Positions 20,478 to 27,917 of a DNA stretch of 64,000 bases are shown here, in pieces (positions within the stretch are counted from its first letter, which is position 1; each line of letters opens with the position of its first letter). The DNA is from Geothrix sp. 21YS21S-2 (lineage in GTDB: Bacteria > Acidobacteriota > Holophagae > Holophagales > Holophagaceae): positions 778,001 through 842,000 of the forward strand of contig NZ_CP132910.1 of NCBI RefSeq assembly GCF_030846775.1, written 5' to 3'. The position numbers were made by a program, and so were the translations under genes. Under the pieces are notes generated by a model. The model saw only the letters and a list, made by a program, of their open reading frames with translations. It was not told where the DNA came from and did no database searches.

Positions 20478-21241
20478 CCGACTTCGACGTGACGGCCGGT
20501 GGCAGGCGCCTGCGGGTGCGCCGGCTGGGGGCCGGCGATCCCGTCCTCGTCTTCCTCCACGAAGGCCTGGGCAGCATCACCCTGTGGCGGGACTTCCCCC
20601 AGGCCCTGTGCGAGGCCACGGGGCTTGGCGCCATCGTCTACGACCGCTGCGGCTACGGCGCCTCCCAGGAGCGGGAGGGCCCCCTGGAACCCGGCTACCT
20701 GGAACGGGAGGCCGCCGTCCTGCCCGAAGTGCTGGAGGCCGCGGGCGTGAGCCGCCCCATCCTGGTGGGCCACAGCGACGGCGCCAGCATCGCCCTGCTC
20801 TACGCGGCCCGGGTCCCCGGCGCGCCCCGGGGCGTCATCTCCGAAGCGGCCCACGTCTTCGTGGAGGACAGGACCGTCGCCGGCGTGGCCGAGGCCGGAA
20901 AGGCCTTCGGGACCACCCCCCTGCGCGAGCGTCTCCGGCGCCATCACGGGGACAAGGTGGACGCCGTCTTCCGCGGCTGGAACGACGTCTGGCTCTCCCC
21001 GGGGCACCGCGCCTGGGACATGACGGACCGGCTGGGGGCCATCACCGCGCCCCTGCTTGCCATCCAGGGCGTCGACGACGAATACGGCTCCGCCTTGCAG
21101 GTGGAGGCCATCGTCCGGGGGGTCCGCGGCCCCGCCCGGAGCCTCCTGGTGCCCGGCTGCGGCCACGTCCCCCACCACCAGGCCAGGGGCCCGGTCCTGG
21201 AGGCCATGGCCCGGTTCGTGCGGGAGCTCCCGCCCCCTTGA
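20474..21241 (+). CDS. Alpha/beta hydrolase
   Basis: A 255-residue alpha/beta hydrolase fold protein. The nucleophile elbow is GHSDGAS (Ser near residue 99), the acid is in the IQGVDDEYGS segment near 200, and the catalytic His is in the GCGHVPHH loop near 233. The oxyanion-hole motif HEGLGS is near residue 27. This family cleaves esters and related bonds; the substrate is unknown. The GTG start has GGGGAGGA seven bases upstream and overlaps the permease stop by four bases. Coupling to an exporter suggests a shared substrate or resistance role, which is inference. Confidence 0.88.
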   Translation: MTDFDVTAGGRRLRVRRLGAGDPVLVFLHEGLGSITLWRDFPQALCEATGLGAIVYDRCGYGASQEREGPLEPGYLEREAAVLPEVLEAAGVSRPILVGHSDGASIALLYAARVPGAPRGVISEAAHVFVEDRTVAGVAEAGKAFGTTPLRERLRRHHGDKVDAVFRGWNDVWLSPGHRAWDMTDRLGAITAPLLAIQGVDDEYGSALQVEAIVRGVRGPARSLLVPGCGHVPHHQARGPVLEAMARFVRELPPP

Positions 21242-21293
21242 ATTGCCGCGGGGCCTGGGGCACAATCCTGGACGCGTTTCCAAGGAGATCGCG

Positions 21294-21662
21294 ATGGGCA
21301 ATCCCGTAGGCTGGTTCGAGATCTACGTGCAGGACATGGCGCGGGCCAAGGCTTTCTACCAGGCGGTGTTCCAGACCGAGCTGGCGAGCCTGAGCGCCGC
21401 CGAACCCGAGATGTGGGCGTTCCAGGGCGACATGACGAGCTACGGCACGCCCGGGGCCCTGGTCCGGATGGACGGCTGCCCCTCGGGCGGCAACAGCACT
21501 CTGGTCTACTTCAGCTGCAAGGACTGCGCGGTGGAGGCCGGCCGCGTCGCGAAGGCGGGCGGGAAGGTGGCCAAGGAGAAGTTCGCCATCGGGGAGTACG
21601 GCTTCATCGCGCTGGCCCTGGACACCGAGGGGAACATGTTCGGGCTGCATTCGATGGCCTAA
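21294..21662 (+). CDS. VOC family (glyoxalase/bleomycin-resistance fold) protein
   Basis: A 122-residue protein with paired beta-alpha-beta-beta-beta modules of the vicinal oxygen chelate fold. It starts with WFEIYVQDMARAKAFYQ and ends with the characteristic DTEGNMFGLHS. Metal ligands cannot be assigned with certainty. A possible role is binding or modifying a small molecule. AAGGAGA lies five bases before the ATG. It follows the hydrolase by 52 bases on the same strand. Confidence 0.88.
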   Translation: MGNPVGWFEIYVQDMARAKAFYQAVFQTELASLSAAEPEMWAFQGDMTSYGTPGALVRMDGCPSGGNSTLVYFSCKDCAVEAGRVAKAGGKVAKEKFAIGEYGFIALALDTEGNMFGLHSMA

Positions 21663-21812
21663 GGCGCCGGGCCCGCCCTCGAATTGAAAGGACGGTCATC
21701 TCATTTTGATCTTCCCGCCCCCGGAAGCGGGCCGACCTCCGTACGTAATGGATGATTCAATTCCGGTTATCAAGTGGCCCGGAACGTGCAATTCCTGGGT
21801 CAGGGGGATGCC

Positions 21813-21995
21813 ATGGAATTCGAAGCGATCCTGATCACCAGCCTGTCCTTTGCGCTCATCCTCCTCGCCGCGATGCTGGCCGGGCACGTGACCCTCCAGC
21901 GGAATGCCGGACCCCGGCTGGTGGTGTTGCGTCACTCCCGGCGGCTCAGGGAAGTCGCGAAGGGCGCCCGGCGAGGCCGGGGCTGCCGATTCTAG
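21813..21995 (+). CDS. Small single-pass membrane protein, unknown
   Basis: A 60-residue protein with one transmembrane helix (about residues 6-25, ILITSLSFALILLAAMLAG) and a strongly basic C-terminal tail rich in Arg. AGGGGG stands five bases before the chosen ATG. No family is recognised. It is followed closely by the acidic protein gene at 22015, and the basic cytoplasmic tail with the acidic partner could interact; that is speculation. Confidence 0.55.
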   Translation: MEFEAILITSLSFALILLAAMLAGHVTLQRNAGPRLVVLRHSRRLREVAKGARRGRGCRF

Positions 21996-22014
21996 GCCGC
22001 CGATGGAGGTGCCC

Positions 22015-22284
22015 ATGGCACGCAGGAAGCGAAAGAAGGACCCACTGGACCTGACCCCCATGGAGGCCGAATCCTTGGGCATCGGAATACGGGCTGCCGA
22101 GCGCCCGCAGCTTCCGCTGGAGGTGCGGGAACGCCCGCTGCACGAGCAGGTGGCCGGGGCCCTGACGGAGGATGACGTGGTCGAGTCCATGCTGGACGAG
22201 GTCACGCTAGAAGGCCACGAGGACGTGGAAGAGGCCGTCGCGGACCAGCAGGAGGACGCAGCCGAGGAGGATGCGGCCAACTAA
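22015..22284 (+). CDS. Small acidic protein, unknown
   Basis: An 89-residue soluble protein. It opens with a basic patch (ARRKRKKD) and then becomes highly acidic, ending in a run of Glu, Asp and Ala. GGAGGT precedes the ATG with a four-base gap. The charge pattern suggests a disordered or nucleic-acid/ribosome-associated protein, but no family is recognised. It ends ten bases before a strong palindromic hairpin facing the convergent gene at 22330. Confidence 0.6.
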   Translation: MARRKRKKDPLDLTPMEAESLGIGIRAAERPQLPLEVRERPLHEQVAGALTEDDVVESMLDEVTLEGHEDVEEAVADQQEDAAEEDAAN

Positions 22285-22293
22285 GACCCCGGC

Positions 22294-22320
22294 CCGCGGC
22301 CCGGCATGTCCGGGCCGCGG
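22294..22320. terminator. Hairpin between convergent genes
   Basis: A perfect 11-bp inverted repeat, arms CCGCGGCCCGG and CCGGGCCGCGG with a five-base loop. It lies between the plus-strand gene ending at 22284 and the minus-strand gene ending at 22330. No U-tract follows on either side, so it would act as a pause or RNA-end-protecting hairpin in both directions rather than a classical intrinsic terminator. Confidence 0.6.
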
Positions 22321-22329
22321 CCGCCGCCG

Positions 22330-22575
22330 CTATTTGTGCGCGCCGGGCTTCTGCTGGTGCTGCTGGGCGCCGGCCTTGAGATGCTGGCCGGTGACGTCCT
22401 GGACCGGCAAGGGGCTGGGCGTCCGTTCCACCTGCAGCTCGTGCTGGTGCTGGGCGAAGCTCATCTTGTGCTTGTCGGGCGCGGGCACTTCGTTGTTCGG
22501 ATCGGCGGGCGCGCTGGAGCCCTGCTGATGGAGGGCGAGCTTGGGTTTCTTGGCATTGCGTGATCTGGCTGCCAT
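22330..22575 (-). CDS. Small hydrophilic protein, unknown
   Basis: An 81-residue, Gln/His/Pro/Lys-rich protein starting MAARSRNAKKPK, without hydrophobic segments, probably disordered. AGGAG stands five bases before the ATG, which supports expression. Composition recalls small stress-associated or DNA-binding proteins, but no family is recognised. Confidence 0.6.
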   Translation of the reverse strand: MAARSRNAKKPKLALHQQGSSAPADPNNEVPAPDKHKMSFAQHQHELQVERTPSPLPVQDVTGQHLKAGAQQHQQKPGAHK

Positions 22576-22928
22576 GGATGCTCCTGTTGAAAGGGGTTGC
22601 CGCTGGGAACGGGACGCTCCCGCAAGCCCCGCTCAACCCATGCAGGATTCGCACCAGGAGTCTGGACATCGCATCTCTTCCCACCGCATCAATAAGGTCC
22701 CCACATGAGCCATCGGCCCCCTCAACGTGGAGGACGTCTCCAATCAAACTGATCGACGGTTTGAGGCGGTGGGTCGCAGCATCCTCCAGGCCCGGCCCAA
22801 CGAATCCAAAGGAGGTCCGGACCCACAAGAGGGCCTGATTCCAGGGCCCTTGATGCCCGTCAATTCCCCCGGCACCCATCCGGTCCATCGTGGAGTTGGA
22901 GGCCGCCCTCCACCTGAAAGGCACGACC
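22576..22928. other. Intergenic region between divergent genes
   Basis: About 350 bases separate the minus-strand small protein and the hemerythrin gene. Base composition is lower in GC than in the genes. No convincing gene, tRNA or strong hairpin is seen. It presumably contains promoters in both directions, but I cannot assign -35/-10 elements with confidence. Confidence 0.5.
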
Positions 22929-23339
22929 ATGAACCTCGACCGCTACCGGGAACACCATGAGGAGATCCACGGCCTCCTTGGGGACCTGAATCACCGTCTC
23001 CAGCCGGGTTCCTTCGACGCCCTCGGGGCGCGGCAGCTGCTGGTGACCCTGGGAGCCCGGCTGAACATCCACCTCGCCTTCGAGGACCGGGCCCTGTATC
23101 CCACCCTGCTCAAGAGCCCCGACGCCGCGGTCCGGGAGAAGACCCTGGCCTACATGGGCGAGGTGGGCGGACTCAAGGAGGCCATGACGGCCCACCTGAA
23201 GCGCTGGCTCGCGACCACGGAGGTGCTCGCCGAACCGGAGGCCTTCCGCACCGGGACGCTCGGCTTCCTGCAGGCCCTGGAGCGGCGCCTGCAGGCCGAG
23301 GACCAGGACTTCTACCCGTTCATCGAACGCCTGGCCTAG
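22929..23339 (+). CDS. Hemerythrin-like (HHE domain) protein
   Basis: A 136-residue four-helix bundle protein. The diiron ligands appear as HHEEIH in helix 1 (residues 9-14), the His/Glu pair in NIHLAFEDRALYP, the His in MTAHLKRW and the EDQDFYP motif near the C-terminus. Such proteins bind oxygen, nitric oxide or iron. The ATG is chosen over a GTG 39 bases upstream because the HHE domain starts at once and a GAAAGG site lies before it. It ends overlapping the convergent ATP-grasp gene by four bases. Confidence 0.9.
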   Translation: MNLDRYREHHEEIHGLLGDLNHRLQPGSFDALGARQLLVTLGARLNIHLAFEDRALYPTLLKSPDAAVREKTLAYMGEVGGLKEAMTAHLKRWLATTEVLAEPEAFRTGTLGFLQALERRLQAEDQDFYPFIERLA

Positions 23340-24586
23340 CGCCCCCCGGAAAAACGCCGGCCCACCGCGGAGGCCAGCTGCCGGAACACCGGCAGCGGAT
23401 CGTCGAGGCTCCAGACGGCGTCGGTGCGCGCATGGCGGAACCCGCCCAGGAATTCCCCGAGGCCCATCTTCCCGCGCAGGATCTCACCCGGGCTGTCCTC
23501 CAGTTCGTGCCGGAGGTCGGTCCACCGCACGCCGTCGTCCTGGCGGGGGCCCTGGATGGGCTGGCCCAGGGCGTCCTTGTAGGCGATGAGGCTGAGGTTC
23601 ACCCCGGCGGCTGTGGACAGGGTATGGTGCAGCCAGTGCCTGGCGTTCACCTCCATGAGCTTCAGCCTTCCGTCGCGCGGATCGAGCTTGAATTCGGTGC
23701 CCGAGACCCCGTGGAAGGAGAGCTCGGCAAGCAGGCGCAGGGTGGTGGCCACGACCTCGTCGTTCCAGTCGCTCTCGGCGATGCGCGCCTCCCCGAAGTC
23801 GCGCGGGTGCTGGCGCAGCTTCCTGGACACGAAGAGGCCCAGCGGCCTGGACGCGGCGTCGTGGTAGGCGCCGCACGTGTAGAAGGCGCCGTCCCCCCCG
23901 GGAATGATCTCCTGCAGAAGGAGGGGGCCGCAGATCCGGGCCTTCTCATAGGCGGCGGGAAGGTCGGCGGCGGTGGGGACCGGGATCACCTTGAAGCCGA
24001 AGCGCCTTCGCATCTCCTGGGGGCGGATGGGCTTGAACAGGGCCGGGAAGGCCATGCCCGAGGCCGCGCCCTCCAGGTCCCCGGGGGCGTGGACGTAGGC
24101 GGTCCTGGGGATGTCGACCCCCACGGCGGCGGCGGCCTTGAGCTGCAGCTCCTTGTCCTCCACCCGCCGCATCACGTCCCAGCCGGCGAGGGGGATCCGG
24201 TAGAACCTGGAGAGGCGCTCGCGGTGGCGGGACACCGCCCACACGTGGTCGTCGAAGGCCGGGAAGAGGACCGCCCGCTGCGGCAGGGCCTCGCCCAGGC
24301 GCTCCAGGTCCTGGATGAGGGCCTCCTCGCCGTGGTGGCGCGGGTCGTGGCAGGACACCGGGATCGCGTAGCGGGACGCCAGGCCCATGGCCGAGGGGTT
24401 GTCGTCCATGGCGACCATGGGCACCCCAAGGCGGCCCAGGTTGCGCAGGATGCCCAGGCCCGTGCCTCCGGCAACGGGAAGCACCACCGCCGGCGGGATC
24501 GCCTCCATGCGGGCCTGGATCTCGGGTTGCAGTACCGGCCAGAGGGTCGCCGAATTCCGTTCCAGATACCTCGAAAGCCAGGTCAT
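23336..24586 (-). CDS. ATP-grasp carboxylate-amine ligase-like protein
   Basis: A 416-residue ATP-grasp protein. An N-terminal nucleotide-fold segment (LPVAGGTGLGILRNLGRLG) is followed by ATP-grasp lysines near residues 145 and 187. The metal-binding acidic residues lie in the VSGTEFKLDPRDG and LMEVNARHW segments near 290-315. Members join an amine to a carboxylate through an acylphosphate. Substrates are unknown. The start lies only 27 bases after the ygfK stop, with AGGA seven bases before the ATG. It is therefore probably the third gene of the operon with the molybdenum hydroxylase and YgfK. Confidence 0.85.
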   Translation of the reverse strand: MTWLSRYLERNSATLWPVLQPEIQARMEAIPPAVVLPVAGGTGLGILRNLGRLGVPMVAMDDNPSAMGLASRYAIPVSCHDPRHHGEEALIQDLERLGEALPQRAVLFPAFDDHVWAVSRHRERLSRFYRIPLAGWDVMRRVEDKELQLKAAAAVGVDIPRTAYVHAPGDLEGAASGMAFPALFKPIRPQEMRRRFGFKVIPVPTAADLPAAYEKARICGPLLLQEIIPGGDGAFYTCGAYHDAASRPLGLFVSRKLRQHPRDFGEARIAESDWNDEVVATTLRLLAELSFHGVSGTEFKLDPRDGRLKLMEVNARHWLHHTLSTAAGVNLSLIAYKDALGQPIQGPRQDDGVRWTDLRHELEDSPGEILRGKMGLGEFLGGFRHARTDAVWSLDDPLPVFRQLASAVGRRFSGGR

Positions 24587-24613
24587 CGCAGGTCCTTCAA
24601 GCAGCCTGATCGG

Positions 24614-27600
24614 TCAGATCCCGGTTCCCGCAAGATCGGGCACCGACGCCCCGGCATTGAGGAGTACGATCAGCGTACCATAACCTGACAGGTCGATTTC
24701 GGTTCCCTCGGCGAGATTGCCCTCCACCTCCCAGTCCGTGATCTCCCAGGAGCCGCTCCGGGAACGCGCCGTGAACTGGCCGCTGCGGTAGACGGTGCCG
24801 GCGGGACCCGATTCCAGGCGGTGCTCCCGGCCCCCGATCCGGGCCTCCAGGACCAGGACCGGTCCCTGCCGCTTCATGCGGAAGGCGTCGTCCGGGGCTT
24901 CCCGGAAGCCGTCCCGGTCGATCCAGAACCGGGGCTTGTCCCGGTAGGGCGCCCCGGCCGTGGGGCAGAAGGAGGTGCAGTTGCCGCACTCGTTGCAGAA
25001 GTCGGCGATGTTGAAGGTCTGCACGGCCTGGTCCACCTCGAAGGGGCGGGTGCCCTTGAACACCAGCCTGCCGTCGCGCTGTTCCAGGACCGGCAGGGAA
25101 AGGCGCGTGGGGACCATGGGGAAGGCGAGCATGGCCCGGTTGGGGCAGACCGTGACGCACAGGCTGCACAGGTCGTCGCAGTCCAGGCAGCGGGAGGCCT
25201 CCTTCGCGGCGGCCTCCGGCGTGATGGAGTGGAGCACCTCCTCGAACCCGCGGCGCTCGGCGACGGGGAGCACCGGCACCTGAAGGGCGGGGGCCACCCG
25301 GGCCTTCTTCTCCAGCAGCGCGACCCCTGCCGCGCCCTTCTCGAGGTAGGCCTCCCGGGGGATCGCCGCGCCGTGGCGCCAGGCGATGGTCTCGGCCACG
25401 GCCCGGCCGTCGGCGATGGCCTCGATGATCGAGGAGGGCCCGTGGACGACGTCGCCCCCGGCGAAGAGCCCGGGCACGGACGTTTCGCGGGTGACCGGGT
25501 CCACCTCGAAGGTGCCGTCCCGGCGCAGCGCCACCGGGAGGCTCTCCAGGAAGTCCAGGACCGGTTCCTGGCTGATGGCGGGAATGATGGTGTCGGCCGG
25601 GAGGAGCTCCTCGCCGCCCTCCACGGGCACGGGCCGGGGCCGGCCCGAGGCGTCCCGCTCGCCCAGCGCCATGCGGGCGCAGGCCAGTCCCGTCACCCTG
25701 CCGCCTTCGGCCACCACCGAGGCCGGAGCCAGCAGGTCGCGCAGGTCCACGCCCTCCTCCAGGCAGTCCACCACCTCCGCGGGGTCCGCGGGCATCTGGG
25801 CCCGGGTGCGGCGGTAGACGATGGTCACGGTGCCGTCCTTCACCAGGCGCCGCGAGCAGCGCGCGGCGTCCATGGCGGTGTTGCCCGCGCCGATGATGAT
25901 CACGCGCCGGCCCAGGTCCATGGGCGTGCCGGCCCGCACCTTGTCCAGGAAGTCCAGGGCGTCCACCACCCCTTCGGCCTCCTCGCCGGGGATGCCCAGG
26001 CGCTTGCCCTTCTGGGCCCCCACCCCCAGGAAGACGTAGGCGAAGTCGCGCCGCAGGCCGGCGAGGGTACGGTCCCGGCCCAGGGCCACGCCCAGGTGGA
26101 AGGTGACCCCCAGGTCCACCAGGCGGTCCATGTCCGCGCCCAGGGCCTCCCCCGTGAGCCGGAAGCCCGGGATGACCCCGGAGACCATGCCGCCCAGCTC
26201 CTTCTTCGCCTCGAAGACGTGGGCGTCGAAGCCGTTCCTGGCCAGGTAGTAGGCGGCGGAGAGGCCCGCGGGCCCCGCGCCCACGATGGCCACCTTGATG
26301 TTGCGCCGGGGCCCGGGGACCTCGGGGAAGGCGCCGCCCTGCTCGAAGGCGAACCGCTTTATCTCCCGGATGGCCAGGGGCGCGTCGTAGAACATGCGCA
26401 CGCACTTCTCCGTGCAGGGGTGGTCGCAGACGCTGCCGGTGATCCCCGGCTGGGGGTTGGTGCGCAGGATCACCTCCATGGCCTCCCGGGGCTTGCCGTG
26501 GGCCACGAGCCAGAGGTAGTCGGGGATGTTCTGGTTGGTGGGGCAGCCGTCCACGCAGGGCGCGAAGATGCAGTCGAAGTGCCCCAGGGGCCGGGAGCCC
26601 TTGAACTGCAGGGGCCGGGGACGCCGGGCGTAGGCGTCGTCGCCCGTCACCTTCACGGAGTGCCGGGCCAGGTTGAAGCGGGCGCCGTGGCCGCCCGAGG
26701 CCGCGAGGATGTAGGCGTCCAGGCTGGGGGCGCCGGCCATGGCCGCGTCGAGGTTGCGCAGGTACTGCTGGAGCCGGGCGTAGCCGCCGGGCTTGAGGAG
26801 GTCCGTGCACACGGTGACCGGGCCCAGGCCGTCGGCCACCAGGTCCGCGAAGTTCCCCGCGTCGGCGCCGCCGCAGAAGCTGATGGGCACCTGGCCGTCC
26901 AGCCCCTCCGAGATGAGCTGGGCCAGGTTCAGGGTCAGCGGGTGGAGGGCCCGGCCGGAGAGGTACATCATCTTCTCGGCGGGGGGGAACACCGTGCGGT
27001 GGTTCCTCACCTCCAGGGTGTTGGTGAGCTTCAGGCCGAACTGCAGGGGCAGGTCCCGGGCGGTGGCGGCCAGGTTCCGGATCATGGCCACGGCCTGGTC
27101 GAACTTGGGGTCGTGGTCGAAGGCGCTGTCGGGCACCTCGATGTCGAAGCCCTGGGTGGCGTTGAGCATGCCCCGCAGGCGCGGGGCGCCCAGGAGCGTG
27201 GGGTTGAGCTTGACCCAGGTGTGGACCCCCACCTCGGTGAGCAGGAAGGTGGCGATGCGCTGGATCTCGTCGGGGGGGCACCCGTGCATGGTGGAAAGGG
27301 TGATGTGGTTGGACAGCTCGTCGGGGATGTCCAGGTCCTTCACGGCGGGGTAGACCGTGGCGACCCGGGCGACGGCGTCGGCGAGGGCGGCGCCCCCGTG
27401 GCGCATGGCGGCGATGTAGGCCTGCACGCGGGGCGTCTGGATGCCCTTGAGGTCGTAGCCCACGCTCATGTTGAAGTGGGTGCCGGGGCCCGGCAGGCCC
27501 AACCTGTGGGCGAGCGCATGCAGGAGCACCCAGGCGTTGAGGTACTCGGTGAAGGACTCCTCCAGCTTGAGCTCCTGGCTCCACTCGCAGTTGTAGCCCT

Positions 27601-27907
27601 CGTCCTCCACGTCGATGCAGGGCCGGCTCACCTCGATCTCGTCGAGGATCTGGACGGTCTTCAGCTCGATGAAGCGCGCGCCGCAGAGCCAGCTGGAGAC
27701 GATGTTCTGGGCCAGCTGGCTGTGGGGGCCCGCGGCCACGCCCAGGGGCGCGGCGACGGCGTGGCCGAACATCTCGCGGGCCATGGCCGCGGTGGGCACC
27801 TGGAAATTCGCCTTGGGGATGCCCATGACGGTGTCCCGCGCGTCGAGCTCGCGGAAAATCCAGCCGGCGAGCATCTCGAGCGGCGCTGTGCGGAAGGGCT
27901 TGCCCAT
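24614..27907 (-). CDS. ygfK: YgfK-type (putative selenate reductase subunit) Fe-S flavoprotein
   Basis: A 1097-residue protein with the YgfK domain order. A dihydropyrimidine/dihydroorotate-dehydrogenase-like barrel (about 1-420, with STMHGCPPDEI) is followed by an Fe-S segment (CIFAPCVDGCP and CDHPCTEKC, about 440-500). An NAD(P)H-FAD module follows (GAGPAGLSAAYY near 535, GAGNTAMDA near 665). The C-terminal region has ferredoxin cysteines (CLDCDDLCSLCVTVC and CNECGNCTSFC). It likely passes electrons between NAD(P)H and its partner hydroxylase. Its start lies ten bases after the hydroxylase stop. The selenate reductase name is historical; a role in selenium-dependent purine metabolism is the better-supported inference. 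Confidence 0.9.
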   Translation of the reverse strand: MGKPFRTAPLEMLAGWIFRELDARDTVMGIPKANFQVPTAAMAREMFGHAVAAPLGVAAGPHSQLAQNIVSSWLCGARFIELKTVQILDEIEVSRPCIDVEDEGYNCEWSQELKLEESFTEYLNAWVLLHALAHRLGLPGPGTHFNMSVGYDLKGIQTPRVQAYIAAMRHGGAALADAVARVATVYPAVKDLDIPDELSNHITLSTMHGCPPDEIQRIATFLLTEVGVHTWVKLNPTLLGAPRLRGMLNATQGFDIEVPDSAFDHDPKFDQAVAMIRNLAATARDLPLQFGLKLTNTLEVRNHRTVFPPAEKMMYLSGRALHPLTLNLAQLISEGLDGQVPISFCGGADAGNFADLVADGLGPVTVCTDLLKPGGYARLQQYLRNLDAAMAGAPSLDAYILAASGGHGARFNLARHSVKVTGDDAYARRPRPLQFKGSRPLGHFDCIFAPCVDGCPTNQNIPDYLWLVAHGKPREAMEVILRTNPQPGITGSVCDHPCTEKCVRMFYDAPLAIREIKRFAFEQGGAFPEVPGPRRNIKVAIVGAGPAGLSAAYYLARNGFDAHVFEAKKELGGMVSGVIPGFRLTGEALGADMDRLVDLGVTFHLGVALGRDRTLAGLRRDFAYVFLGVGAQKGKRLGIPGEEAEGVVDALDFLDKVRAGTPMDLGRRVIIIGAGNTAMDAARCSRRLVKDGTVTIVYRRTRAQMPADPAEVVDCLEEGVDLRDLLAPASVVAEGGRVTGLACARMALGERDASGRPRPVPVEGGEELLPADTIIPAISQEPVLDFLESLPVALRRDGTFEVDPVTRETSVPGLFAGGDVVHGPSSIIEAIADGRAVAETIAWRHGAAIPREAYLEKGAAGVALLEKKARVAPALQVPVLPVAERRGFEEVLHSITPEAAAKEASRCLDCDDLCSLCVTVCPNRAMLAFPMVPTRLSLPVLEQRDGRLVFKGTRPFEVDQAVQTFNIADFCNECGNCTSFCPTAGAPYRDKPRFWIDRDGFREAPDDAFRMKRQGPVLVLEARIGGREHRLESGPAGTVYRSGQFTARSRSGSWEITDWEVEGNLAEGTEIDLSGYGTLIVLLNAGASVPDLAGTGI

Positions 27908-27917
27908 CGGATTCCTT

